Positions 9,457-18,087 of a stretch of 58,727 nt of DNA are shown here, piece by piece; position 1 is the first letter of the stretch; each line of letters opens with the position of its first letter. Origin of the DNA: Prosthecobacter sp. Lineage in GTDB: Bacteria; Verrucomicrobiota; Verrucomicrobiia; Verrucomicrobiales; Verrucomicrobiaceae. A program made the translations under genes and the position numbers. The notes under the pieces are model-generated. The model searched no databases and had not been told where the DNA came from. It saw nothing but the letters and a program-made list of their open reading frames with translations. Location of the stretch: assembly GCA_017853885.1 (NCBI GenBank), contig JAFMIR010000025.1, positions 1 through 58,727 of the forward strand. Reading direction: 5' to 3'.

Positions 9457-9765
9457 CATGGTGTCGAGCGAGCAATGGTGGCGTGCTGTATGACAAAACG
9501 CAGGCAGCGCCTGGCGTTTGAACGGGCACCCTGTGGCATGTCTTCCTGTGTGACATGCCTACACGGCGATAACTTGGTGTCAGTAGCTCTTGGCGACAGC
9601 ATGTGGGCCATGAGCGACCTATTCGATATCTTTGCTACGCATCGTTGCGCGTCGCATGCAGGGATCGTTTTTCCCGCCAGCCACAACATCATCATCGCCA
9701 CGATGGGCCTGCCTGCGATGGGCTAGTTTTTGACGGTGCAGCCCTATAGGCTAAACTTTGCCATC
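9457..9765. other. Non-coding stretch with two strong hairpins
   Basis: No convincing gene is present between the gmd terminator and nnr. A 126-codon open frame crosses the terminator and has no protein-like features. Two stem-loops follow each other. At 9496-9519, AAACGC-AGGC pairs with GCCT-GCGTTT around a 3-nt loop with one bulged G. At 9535-9559, GGCATGTC pairs with GACATGCC around a 9-nt loop. The 8-mer CGATGGGC occurs twice just before nnr. This may be an untranslated leader, a small RNA or remnant repeats; the sequence does not decide. Confidence 0.45.
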
Positions 9766-11226
9766 ATGATCACCACTTGCCAACAAATGCAGAAAGCAGA
9801 AGAAGTCGCGTTCGCGCGCGGTGTCTCGGCGGCGGCGCTCATGGAAGAAGCGGGGCAGGGCATCGCAGCAGTGGTGCGGCAGTTTCATCCACAGCCTGGC
9901 TCCTTGGTGCTTTATCTTGGCAAGGGCAACAATGCAGGGGATGCGCTCGTGGCAGGCCGCGAACTCAGTCAGGTGGGTTGGAAAGTGTATGGCAGGCTTT
10001 GCGCGCCGGCCGCTGAGATGAAGGAACTGCCTCGTGCTTACTTGGGTAAGTGGGTGGAAATGATCGGAGATGCTAGGAAACGAGACTGGTGCCAGGGGCC
10101 GGTGGTTTTGCTCGATGGACTGCTGGGCATAGGATTCAGCGGCGGGATCAAGCCGGAGCTCACCGTGCTCGCCAACGAGATGAACGAGATGCGCCAGCGG
10201 TACCACGCGCACATCGTGGCCATGGACTTACCGAGTGGTCTGGGTGCTCGCAATGCCGTTGAGGCGGATGTGACTGCCTGCGTGGCGCAGATCAAAGATG
10301 TGCTTCTCGAGAATGGTGCCGATCGAAACGTGGGCCGCATCGCTGTGGTGCCGCTGCGTGAACTCCAAGATGTCCAAGGCGATGCGAGTGCGATGGTGAT
10401 GACCGCACGGTGCATTCGTGAATGGCTGCCGCATCGTCCGAATGACATGCACAAGGGGGATGCTGGTCGCGTGGTGGTGATCGCGGGTTCGCGGGGTTTT
10501 CTTGGTGCGGCGGAACTGGCCTGCCGCGGTGCGTTACGTGCTGGGGCAGGCCTCACCACGTTGCTCGTAAAGGCCGATACCTATGATCTGCTGGCGGCTC
10601 GCGTGCCGCCTGAGGTCATGGTGAAGTGCGTGGATGACTATCGCGAGGTGCTGGAGATGAAAGCGGATGCGCTCGCCATCGGCCCAGGACTCGGCTTTGA
10701 AGACGATGATGAAGTGCTTGAGGTGCTGCGTCATGCCAAAACACCGACCGTGGTGGATGCGGATGCCATCACCATGCTTGCGAAGAATCCGGAGACACTC
10801 GATGCGATGAGTGGTTTGCCACGGCTGCTCACGCCTCATCCTGGCGAGCTTCAACGCTTGCTGGACAACTTCCCCGGTTGGCATGGAATGGATCGACGCA
10901 CGGTCACGGAGATGCTCGTGAAATCGCATCCGAAGCGCACGCTTCTGCTTAAAGGCTGCCGCACAGTCATCGCCACCGCCGGAGAGGTGACGTTGTTCAA
11001 TTCTACCGGACATCCAGGCATGGCCAGCGGCGGCATGGGGGATGTGCTCACGGGAGTGTGCGCCACCTTCGCGGCAAAGCGCATCAGTTTGCATCATGCG
11101 GCAGGGCTGAGTGCATGGCTTTGCGGGCGTGCGGCGGAGATCGCTGGACGTGATGGGCTGTGCGCGAGTGATGTCGCCGCACATCTCGGTGATGCTATTC
11201 GGGATCTCAAACAGGGCTGTTGGTGA
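9766..11226 (+). CDS. nnr: Bifunctional NAD(P)HX epimerase / ADP-dependent dehydratase
   Basis: The protein has 486 residues from the ATG at 9766. It fuses two repair enzymes for damaged NAD(P)H. The N-terminal NnrE domain (about 1-205) epimerises R-NAD(P)HX to the S form and shows GKGNNAGDALVAGREL. The C-terminal NnrD domain (about 215-486) dehydrates S-NAD(P)HX back to NAD(P)H using ADP. It has the ribokinase-like fold, with VIAGSRGFLGAAELACRGAL, the HPGELQRLL segment and the catalytic GGMGDVLTG motif. Both active-site regions look intact, and the length fits the usual bifunctional form of about 490-510 residues. The gene stands alone on the + strand between a structured non-coding stretch and a convergent deacylase. 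In-frame codons before the ATG do not resemble the family. Confidence 0.95.
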   Translation: MITTCQQMQKAEEVAFARGVSAAALMEEAGQGIAAVVRQFHPQPGSLVLYLGKGNNAGDALVAGRELSQVGWKVYGRLCAPAAEMKELPRAYLGKWVEMIGDARKRDWCQGPVVLLDGLLGIGFSGGIKPELTVLANEMNEMRQRYHAHIVAMDLPSGLGARNAVEADVTACVAQIKDVLLENGADRNVGRIAVVPLRELQDVQGDASAMVMTARCIREWLPHRPNDMHKGDAGRVVVIAGSRGFLGAAELACRGALRAGAGLTTLLVKADTYDLLAARVPPEVMVKCVDDYREVLEMKADALAIGPGLGFEDDDEVLEVLRHAKTPTVVDADAITMLAKNPETLDAMSGLPRLLTPHPGELQRLLDNFPGWHGMDRRTVTEMLVKSHPKRTLLLKGCRTVIATAGEVTLFNSTGHPGMASGGMGDVLTGVCATFAAKRISLHHAAGLSAWLCGRAAEIAGRDGLCASDVAAHLGDAIRDLKQGCW

Positions 11227-11326
11227 GCTTCTTATTCCGAATGGTGCTTGTTTGTCACGACTCCAGCCAGGTGACCCATAGCCAGTTTTCTAAAGTCATG
11301 TTTCAGCACCCTCGCGGCGATGTGGA

Positions 11327-12463
11327 TCAACTAAATCGCCGAGCCACCTCGGTGTAAAAACGTAGAGCTTCCTCGACTTGAGAGCATTCGACATATTCAA
11401 CAGCGGCGTGGGCTTGATCGATGCTACCGGGGCCGAAGAGGATGGTGGGTATGCCGAGGCGGCCGAACTTGCTGGCATCGCTGCAAAAAGGGACGCCGCA
11501 GACAGAGTCATCGCGCTGCATGGAGCGGAGGATGTTGCACGAAAGCGTGACGAGCGGGTTGGTGGCATCGGTTTGGAAAGGCCAGTCCTGCAACATGGGC
11601 TTTTCCATCTCGGCGATGACGTCGGGATGCTCTCGTGAGAGCTCGTCGAGGATGGTTTGATAACCAGCGAGCACGCTTTCGACTTCTTCACCGGGGAGGA
11701 GTCGCCGGTCGATTTCGATGACGGCTTCATCAGGTACGAAGTTGACCTGCACACCGCCTTTAATGACTCCGACGTTGCAGGTTCCGGGACCCAGCAGCGG
11801 GTGCGGAGTTGCAGCAAGGCGCGCGTGGTTTTCTTGCATGGCGAGAACGATGCGTGCCATGGCGGTGATGGCATTGATGCCGAGATGAGGCTTGGCGCTG
11901 TGCGCGGCCTTGCCCTTCGTTCTGATGCGCCAGCGCACACAGCCCTTGCTGGCGATCACACAACGCATTTCCGTGGGCTCGGCGACGATGGCGGCGTGGG
12001 CTTTTAGGTCCTCGCAGAGCTTCACGACACCGCGGAAAGAGTATTCTTCATCGACTACCGCAGCCATCCAGAGTTCGCATGGTGGCTTTTCACCACTGGC
12101 ATGGACGTCAGCAATCGCATGCATCATAGCAGCGAGGCCTGCCTTGTCATCGACGGAGCCCCGACCGTGCATTCGACCATTCTTGATGATGGGATCGAAA
12201 GGATCGATGGTCATGCCTTGGACCGAAACCGTGTCCATGTGTGCCTCAAAGACCAAGCGGCGGGTGGGGTCGCATCCCGGCACGCGGGCGATGACATTGG
12301 GGCGCCCGGGGAAAACTTCTTGTTCCCAAGTTTCGATACCGCGCTGCTCAAAGAAGCGTCGCACATAGGCTGCCACTTCAGCTTCGCCAGGCCCGCCTTC
12401 ATAGGAGCTGTTGATGCTGTTGAGGCGAACGAGGTCGGCCAGGGTGTTGAGGACGGGAGACAT
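11327..12463 (-). CDS. M20 family metallo-deacylase (ArgE/DapE-like)
   Basis: The protein has 378 residues from the ATG at 12463; codons before it do not resemble the family. It is a two-zinc M20 amidohydrolase. Visible are His75 and Asp77 (EAHMDTV), bridging Asp105 (RGSVDDKAG), the Glu139-Glu140 pair (general base and zinc ligand), a further AEPTE segment and a C-terminal His in DQAHAAVEY. The central lid domain is present (RTKGKAAHSAKPHLGINAI). The family includes N-acetylornithine deacetylase (ArgE), succinyl-diaminopimelate desuccinylase (DapE) and broad peptidases. Sequence and context do not settle which. It lies just downstream of a conserved unknown gene on the same strand (47-bp gap). 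Confidence 0.88.
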   Translation of the reverse strand: MSPVLNTLADLVRLNSINSSYEGGPGEAEVAAYVRRFFEQRGIETWEQEVFPGRPNVIARVPGCDPTRRLVFEAHMDTVSVQGMTIDPFDPIIKNGRMHGRGSVDDKAGLAAMMHAIADVHASGEKPPCELWMAAVVDEEYSFRGVVKLCEDLKAHAAIVAEPTEMRCVIASKGCVRWRIRTKGKAAHSAKPHLGINAITAMARIVLAMQENHARLAATPHPLLGPGTCNVGVIKGGVQVNFVPDEAVIEIDRRLLPGEEVESVLAGYQTILDELSREHPDVIAEMEKPMLQDWPFQTDATNPLVTLSCNILRSMQRDDSVCGVPFCSDASKFGRLGIPTILFGPGSIDQAHAAVEYVECSQVEEALRFYTEVARRFS

Positions 12464-12510
12464 GCTGCGTCTATGTACGCGGCGGCATGCCACTCCCAAA
12501 CGCCTTTTGA

Positions 12511-13239
12511 TCAAAACGTGCCGCTTTGGCCAAGGCAGAGGTATTCACGCATGGTGTGGTTCATGGCGCGGCGTGCTGCGGGAAAGGCATCTGCGACGAG
12601 GCCGAGGGTTTCCTCCAGTTCGAACTCATCCGCAAGCACGTGGCGGCTGGCGGCTTCGAGATGGCTTATGACGACGCTTTCGTAGTAGTCCACATCGGGT
12701 GCCCCACGACGCTCAGCGCGGCGGTGGATGAAGTCGGGATAGAGGCAGGTGAGGACGAGGAATTGGTTCGCACACTGTACATGCAGGAAGAACTTGTGAT
12801 GCCCACCGGCCTGCTGAATGGCCTCAAGATAGTCTACGCTGTAGAGGCTATCCACGTTCCGGTTGATATCATCAGGGCCATGGCGGGCTCCACACCCAAA
12901 ATCGGCGAACACGATGGTCATGTAATCGGCGACAGCGAGTTGGCTGATGCCACGTTCCTTCAAGGTGTGGCGAATGATGAGGAAGAAGAATAGCTCAGGG
13001 GACAGTGTGAGAGCTTCGCGTGAGATGACAACGGCTTCGAAGAGCTTGTCATTGTCGAGGATGAGTTGGATGGCCTGGGGATCATCGAGGAGAGCGGTGA
13101 AGCCCTCTTTGTCCTGCTCGCTTTTGGCAAGCGTATTACGAATGAAATACCAATCTGCAGGAGTGAAGCGGAACCAGCAGCCGGGGCGGGGAAAGCGCGT
13201 CATATGGAGAAGGCAGGTGCTGACATCGATAGTGAGCAT
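12511..13239 (-). CDS. Conserved-looking protein of unknown function
   Basis: I do not recognise this family. The frame is 242 residues from the ATG at 13239; a later ATG at 13203 (MTRFPRPGCWFRFTP) is also possible. The protein is soluble, without signal peptide or membrane segment. It is rich in aromatic and acidic residues, has many His and Cys, and looks mostly alpha-helical. The segment FADFGCGARHGPDDINRN and the later DYYESVVISHLEAASRH could form a metal or cofactor site, but that is speculation. The protein-like composition, a convincing N-terminus (CWFRFTPADWYFIRNTL) and its place between two real genes on the same strand support it as coding. Confidence 0.7.
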   Translation of the reverse strand: MLTIDVSTCLLHMTRFPRPGCWFRFTPADWYFIRNTLAKSEQDKEGFTALLDDPQAIQLILDNDKLFEAVVISREALTLSPELFFFLIIRHTLKERGISQLAVADYMTIVFADFGCGARHGPDDINRNVDSLYSVDYLEAIQQAGGHHKFFLHVQCANQFLVLTCLYPDFIHRRAERRGAPDVDYYESVVISHLEAASRHVLADEFELEETLGLVADAFPAARRAMNHTMREYLCLGQSGTF

Positions 13240-13325
13240 AACGAGTGCCAAATGAGATAGACTGCTCAGACGCGGTGGCGGCAGCTTCGTTCAAAATGCT
13301 CTCAAGAAGCTGGGTGCCGAGTGGT

Positions 13326-13664
13326 CTAATAGCGTGCCATCTCCGGCTCCACGTGCTGTGCCCAGGCATCGATGCCTCCGCGCATGCTCTGGGTGTTCAC
13401 AAAGCCTTGCTGCCGCAACCACTGGGTCACGCGCAAGCTGCGCATGCCATGGTGGCAGTAGACGATGAGGTGTTCTTGCGGATCGGTGAAACACTGCGGA
13501 GCCAGCTCAGCAATGCGGGACATGGGAACGAGTAGGGCGCCCTGAAGGTGGCAGATGTGCCATTCGTCCTGCTCTCGGCAGTCAATCAATCTGGCAATAC
13601 GTTCGCTGGGTGGGGCGAGCAACTGGTGGACCTCTGAGGGGTCGATTTCGACAGGCAGCTCCAT
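13326..13664 (-). CDS. Single-domain rhodanese-like protein
   Basis: The protein has 112 residues from the ATG at 13664. A TTG at 13682 whose bases overlap the upstream stop (TTGA) is an alternative start that adds six residues. It is one rhodanese domain: IARLIDCREQDEW, HICHLQGALLVPM, then the active-site loop YCHHGMRS with catalytic Cys70, and GGIDAWAQHVEP at the end. The Cys-x4-Ser loop is complete, so sulfur transfer is likely, although donor and acceptor are unknown. GlpE-type proteins have this size. It is cytoplasmic and lies immediately downstream of an L,D-transpeptidase gene on the same strand, probably in the same transcript. Confidence 0.88.
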   Translation of the reverse strand: MELPVEIDPSEVHQLLAPPSERIARLIDCREQDEWHICHLQGALLVPMSRIAELAPQCFTDPQEHLIVYCHHGMRSLRVTQWLRQQGFVNTQSMRGGIDAWAQHVEPEMARY

Positions 13665-13678
13665 GGCAGGCGGAGGGA

Positions 13679-14281
13679 TCAAGGGCGCACGGTGACAGGT
13701 GTGCCGATCGCGACGTTGTGGTAAAAGATCGCAGCCATGTGGCCGGGCATGCGCACGCAGCCGTGGGACGCGGGATAGCCGGGGAGGAAGCCCTCGTGCA
13801 TACCGATGCCGCCGGTGAAACGCATGAAGTGATGCATCTTGGAACCTTCAAAACGGGTGCCAGGAGGTTGCTTGTCTTTGGTGACGTCGATGTTGGCCAT
13901 AACGACATTACCCGCGGCATCGACAAAGTCGCCGTAGAGATTGGATTTATGCCACTGATCCTTCTGGATGACTTTAAAGTTCCCAGTTTTGGTGGGGTGC
14001 TTCTCATCGCCCGTGGAAAGGGCGCTTACGCCTGCGAGTTGGCCACCTTTGTAAAAATAAGCTTTTTGGTCGCTGAGGTCGATCATCACGTTTGGAGCGC
14101 CTGACAGGCCATCACCATCCCAGTAGGAAACTTGGTCGGCGTCGTAAAGGGCTGAATGCGGAACGCTTTGTGGATGGAAGGCCTCAAGATAAAGGGTCTG
14201 GCCGCGGGAGCCGCCGGAAACGCAGGAGACGAGAAGGAGAGCTGTGGCGGGGAGTAGCAGTCGAAGGACCTTGAAGAGCAT
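13679..14281 (-). CDS. L,D-transpeptidase (YkuD) lipoprotein
   Basis: The protein has 200 residues from the ATG at 14281. This start is chosen because it gives a signal peptide with a lipobox, LLLVSC, so Cys20 should be lipid-modified; the longer frame upstream is not protein-like. The YkuD domain spans about residues 60-200 and ends with the active-site signature: His162 (GMHEGF), then ASHGCVRMP with His173, catalytic Cys175 and Arg177. Such enzymes form 3-3 peptide cross-links in peptidoglycan or attach proteins to it, in the periplasm. The gene is divergent from the sulfatase-fold gene at 14452, with 170 bp between them. Confidence 0.9.
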   Translation of the reverse strand: MLFKVLRLLLPATALLLVSCVSGGSRGQTLYLEAFHPQSVPHSALYDADQVSYWDGDGLSGAPNVMIDLSDQKAYFYKGGQLAGVSALSTGDEKHPTKTGNFKVIQKDQWHKSNLYGDFVDAAGNVVMANIDVTKDKQPPGTRFEGSKMHHFMRFTGGIGMHEGFLPGYPASHGCVRMPGHMAAIFYHNVAIGTPVTVRP

Positions 14282-14400
14282 GTGGTGGCGTCGGGTTTGG
14301 CGGATGGCGTTAGCGGCGCGAAAATGAGACACTAGGGAGGAATGTCCAGAGTTTCGTGCATCGTCAGACGGTGAAAGTCCCGGGAGACAGCTCATCAAAA

Positions 14401-14425
14401 AGCGCCATGGTATTGTGTTGGCGCT
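14401..14425. repeat. Inverted repeat in divergent promoter region
   Basis: AGCGCC (14401-14406) and GGCGCT (14420-14425) form a perfect 6-bp stem with a 13-nt loop. It ends 26 bases before the ATG at 14452. It could be an operator or a leader hairpin; chance is also possible at this stem length. Confidence 0.25.
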
Positions 14426-14451
14426 GTGCAAGTCGCGTGCCGATTGTGTGA

Positions 14452-16695
14452 ATGATGTCGTGTACGAAAAAGTCTCTCTCCACCTCGTTTTGGCAGCTAG
14501 TGGGCTGGTCTGGAGCCGTTGCGGCAATGATGGTGGCCTTCGCCCATGATTGGACGCTGCCGCTGCTCGGTTGGGATTTGCGCACGCGGCCTGGGCACCT
14601 GCTGATTGAGGCGCAGGAGGCGGTGCAGGCTGCGCTGATTGGCAGTTTCGTGGGCGGTGTCTGGTGGGCCTGTGTGTGTTGGGGCAGGTTTACAGGCAGC
14701 ATGGCGATGGCGGTTTGGAGTGTAGCTGCGGTCATGCGATGGATCGACGAGCGGGTGTTTTGGATTGGAGTGGCCTTTTGGCTGGCCTGGGGCCTGCTGG
14801 CCGTGGTGACGCGTCTGTCCGAATGGATGCCGCGGGCCATTCGTGCGCTGACAGTGGCGCAAGGATGGAATGGAGCTTTCTGCATGCTATGGGTGATCGT
14901 GAGCACCGTGTGTGATGCGGCGCTTTTGAGGGAAGCTCCGCCGGGGTGGATCGAAGCGGCGGACTGTCTGGCAGCTCGGTTTCTGACTCATGGCATCATC
15001 GGCAGCGCTGTTTGGTTAATGATGGTCGTGCATGATCGCCTGGCTCCTGCTCCGGGACGCTGGATGGCATGGACGATTGTCATCTTCACGCCGCTGCTCA
15101 TTGCCTTGAACACCTGGCTACAACTGTGGTGGGGGAAGGGGATGATCGAAATGTTTGGCGAGTTAGAGGTGGGTGGGCGCTTTGAAATTGAGAGGGCTTG
15201 GGCTGCTGGCGGGGTGGAATTGAACGCGCCAACCCTTGCGCTCGCCGCAGGAGCCCTGCTGCTTGCGCCCAGCTTGTTCCTGTTGTGTCGCTGGATTTCG
15301 CTCCGGCTGCACTGGCGTGTCAGCGCTCTGCGACTGGCTGCCGTGTCAGGCGTGGCATGGGCAGTGCTGCAGGTGGATCAACTGGCCGGCGCATCACTGA
15401 AAGACCGCGGGTGGTGCTGGTGGGAAAGAAAGACCTACCACCGGCGCATGACGTGGATCGAGCCACCTCCCGGCTTGGAGGATTACCAAGCCACCTTTCA
15501 AAATTCCCAGGTGCCTGTGAGACCTCAAACCTTGGCGACTAAGCCGGACGTCTTCCTGTTCATGGTCGAGTCCCTGCGTGCGGATACGCTCAAACCCGAG
15601 ATTGCTCCTTTTTTAACCCGTTTCCGCGATGACGTGTGCCAGCCGCTGGGTGAGACATGGGCGGCTTCGAATGTCACTCACCAGTCGTGGTTCTCCCTGC
15701 TCAGCGGTCGGCTGCCTTTGTTCTTCATCGAAGGGCGAACTGAAAAGCGCATGTTGGCGCTACCTGCGGTGATGAAAGCCTCCGGTTACCGGGTGGAAGC
15801 GCGCATGGTGAATGATTTCGACTACATGGACATGGTGTCCGTGAACTTTGGTCAGCCCACGATGGCGGATGTGATGGAGCACGTGCCGCAGAGCAGTTCG
15901 GAGAATTTTTTCAAGGTGCCTGAGCGCGAGGTGCGCATGCTAAAGCGCCTGAAAGCCTCGGTGGAAAGTCGTGCCGCTGGCGGACTGTTTGCCATCACTG
16001 GGATGGATTCCACGCATTACAATTACAAGTGGGGTGCCGGCTTCACGCCGCCATTTGCCGAGTTTGAGGTCAATCCCATTTTTCCGATGCGGCCGTCCAC
16101 CCAGGAGGTGCAGCGCATCGTCCATCGTTTTTGGAACTCCGTGTCTTGGGTGGATGCGCAGCTGGCGGATTTCATCACGTGGCTGAAACAGCATGGACGC
16201 TATGATGATGCCATCATTATCATTACGGGTGATCACGGTGAGGAGTTTAAGGAGCAGGGAAGCTGGTTCCACGGCACGATGCTGAACGCACCCCAGACTC
16301 GTGTGCCCCTACTCATCAAGTGGCCGAAGCATCTTCCACGTGAAAAGCTGCCTGTGCATGATCGAGCTTCCCATCTAGACCTGCTACCGAGCCTTTGCGA
16401 TGCGCTGGGCTGTGAGCCGGAGCTCTGGCAGCATCTACCGGGCATCTCGTTGCTCCGGCCTGCACCCATCGGGCGCACGATTCTGATGAGCACCCACTTT
16501 TGCGGCAAGAACGGCGAAGCTCTCCTGCTGAAGCGTGGTGATGTGGAGGCGGCTTTTGGCTGGCATCACTTCTGGCAGCCGGTGATCCCTTCCGAACTAT
16601 GGATGGAGCGCATGAATCAAACGACACTCTCCACCTGGCAGGAGGCCTTTTCGGATGTCTTCCCGAAGATCTTCAAAAAGCTAGAGAAGCGTTAG
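14452..16695 (+). CDS. Membrane sulfatase-fold protein (YejM/LtaS-like)
   Basis: The protein has 747 residues. The N-terminal third (about 1-310) is a run of hydrophobic segments rich in Trp, probably six or seven membrane spans. From about residue 365 an alkaline-phosphatase-superfamily domain follows and should face the periplasm. Visible metal-site parts are VFLFMVESLRAD (Glu373) and TGDHGEEF (Asp594-His595). The probable nucleophile is Thr409 in SNVTHQSWFSLLSG, the position used by Thr in YejM, LtaS and phosphoglycerol or phosphoethanolamine transferases. There is no Cys-x-Pro-x-Arg sulfatase motif, so sulfate ester hydrolysis is unlikely. Transfer of a phospho head group to a lipid or glycan, or a structural envelope role as for YejM, are the likely choices. 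Confidence 0.8.
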   Translation: MMSCTKKSLSTSFWQLVGWSGAVAAMMVAFAHDWTLPLLGWDLRTRPGHLLIEAQEAVQAALIGSFVGGVWWACVCWGRFTGSMAMAVWSVAAVMRWIDERVFWIGVAFWLAWGLLAVVTRLSEWMPRAIRALTVAQGWNGAFCMLWVIVSTVCDAALLREAPPGWIEAADCLAARFLTHGIIGSAVWLMMVVHDRLAPAPGRWMAWTIVIFTPLLIALNTWLQLWWGKGMIEMFGELEVGGRFEIERAWAAGGVELNAPTLALAAGALLLAPSLFLLCRWISLRLHWRVSALRLAAVSGVAWAVLQVDQLAGASLKDRGWCWWERKTYHRRMTWIEPPPGLEDYQATFQNSQVPVRPQTLATKPDVFLFMVESLRADTLKPEIAPFLTRFRDDVCQPLGETWAASNVTHQSWFSLLSGRLPLFFIEGRTEKRMLALPAVMKASGYRVEARMVNDFDYMDMVSVNFGQPTMADVMEHVPQSSSENFFKVPEREVRMLKRLKASVESRAAGGLFAITGMDSTHYNYKWGAGFTPPFAEFEVNPIFPMRPSTQEVQRIVHRFWNSVSWVDAQLADFITWLKQHGRYDDAIIIITGDHGEEFKEQGSWFHGTMLNAPQTRVPLLIKWPKHLPREKLPVHDRASHLDLLPSLCDALGCEPELWQHLPGISLLRPAPIGRTILMSTHFCGKNGEALLLKRGDVEAAFGWHHFWQPVIPSELWMERMNQTTLSTWQEAFSDVFPKIFKKLEKR

Positions 16696-16746
16696 GGATG
16701 CCATCCGGCAGAACGCATGGGTCGGCGCTCTGAGGGTGCCAGTCTT

Positions 16747-18087
16747 TCACTTCGATTGCCGTTTCACCACCTCGCTGCCGTCCTCTACGGTGTCGGGTGG
16801 ATGCAAAAGCACCTCGTCTCCTGTTTGCAGTCCGCCGAGGACTTGCGTGAGCCTGCCATCACTGCGGCCAGCCTCTACAGTCTGCGCTCGTGCCTTGCCG
16901 TGGTCGAACAGAAAAGTCTTCCACTCGCTGCCCACACGGAAAAGAGCGCCCGCAGGCACCAGCAGCGCGTCATCCTTGCGCCACACGGCTACGCGCACTT
17001 CCACGCGAAAACGATCACCGAGTGCCTTGATGTCTGGCGAGTTCTTATTGAAATCGCTTAGCACTAACACGCGTTGCTCCTCAACGCCGAGTGCGGATAC
17101 CTTCGTGAAGGCCGCAGGCTCGATGCGGCGCACGCGGCCGGTTACGGCTTCTCCGCCCCACTGCTCGATCATGACCTCCGCACCGGGTTGGATGTTCACC
17201 GCGTCACGAGAGAGGATCTCAGCCTCCACCTCCAGATCGGCGGGATCACCGAGTTCGAGGATCGGGGTGCCTGGAGACACGATGGTGGCGCTTTCCTGCT
17301 GCACTCGTAGCACCACTCCATTCACCGGTGCTTTAAGCTCGATCATTGCGCCGTTGCTGTCTGGCTTTTCGAGTTGGAGCAGCGCTGCTTGGGCCTGAGC
17401 CAGCTCAAACGCTGCCACTTGCAGCTCAAACTCCGCTGCACGCACTTCACGGCTTTTCATCTCCGCCTCGCGCTCAAAAGCGTCGCGGTCGGTATCGCTG
17501 ATTGTCCCCTTATCCGTGTTGTTTTTGATGCGTTCCCAGTTCGTTTGTGCGTATCGCAGGCCCGTGCGTGCCATTTCGAGCGCCTCCTGAACACGGTTTT
17601 TTGTTGCCGTAGCAGCGCTCACTCGGGCTAGTGCTTGCGCCTTTGTGCGAGCGTCCAGCAGCGGCGCCATACCGGGCTCAATTCGTGTGAGTACAGTCTC
17701 ACCTACCTTGACCACGTCACCTGGCTTCAAAGTGACGCGCTGCATGCTGCCGGCCAGTGGCGCGGCCACCACATAGCGGTTACGGATGCGGGTCTTGCCC
17801 TCTTCACTCACGAAAACCGTCAGCGGCCCCGGCTTGACCACGCCAACCTCCACATCCACGGGACGTGGGCTCATGGCCTGAATCACGAGGGCCACCAGAC
17901 TGCCGATGACGAGCAGTGTCGCAAGTTTGCGCAGCAGACCGCGGCCGCGCGGCGGACGTCTAGCCTCCCACGGCGCGGAGTTCGCAGGGGCAGGGCTTGG
18001 GGTTAAGTCTTCGGGCATGGGTAGCGCAGTTAAGATGCCCGTGGCCGCCCTTTGCGCAGGTGTTTTTTCAGCTTCCGCTGAAGTCAT
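16747..18087 (-). CDS. HlyD/MacA-type periplasmic adaptor
   Basis: The protein has up to 446 residues. The ATG at 18087 lies inside the end of the upstream ABC ATPase gene (20-bp overlap); a second ATG at 18018 gives a shorter and more usual N-terminus. A membrane anchor (LLRKLATLLVIGSLVALVIQA, split here only by eye) lies near residues 50-70. Next come a lipoyl half (VAAPLAGSMQRVTLKPGDVV), a long helical hairpin (about 150-240), the second lipoyl half (LKAPVNGVVLRVQ) and beta-barrel and membrane-proximal domains. Such proteins link an inner-membrane transporter to an outer-membrane channel. No permease gene is adjacent. Confidence 0.85.
   Translation of the reverse strand: MTSAEAEKTPAQRAATGILTALPMPEDLTPSPAPANSAPWEARRPPRGRGLLRKLATLLVIGSLVALVIQAMSPRPVDVEVGVVKPGPLTVFVSEEGKTRIRNRYVVAAPLAGSMQRVTLKPGDVVKVGETVLTRIEPGMAPLLDARTKAQALARVSAATATKNRVQEALEMARTGLRYAQTNWERIKNNTDKGTISDTDRDAFEREAEMKSREVRAAEFELQVAAFELAQAQAALLQLEKPDSNGAMIELKAPVNGVVLRVQQESATIVSPGTPILELGDPADLEVEAEILSRDAVNIQPGAEVMIEQWGGEAVTGRVRRIEPAAFTKVSALGVEEQRVLVLSDFNKNSPDIKALGDRFRVEVRVAVWRKDDALLVPAGALFRVGSEWKTFLFDHGKARAQTVEAGRSDGRLTQVLGGLQTGDEVLLHPPDTVEDGSEVVKRQSK

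Noticed and set aside
9346..9726. 126-codon open frame after gmd
   Set aside because: It runs through a perfect intrinsic terminator and has no recognisable protein features.
12464..12514. 17-residue N-terminal extension of the M20 deacylase
   Set aside because: The extension is Arg-rich, has no homology features and would overlap the end of the upstream gene.
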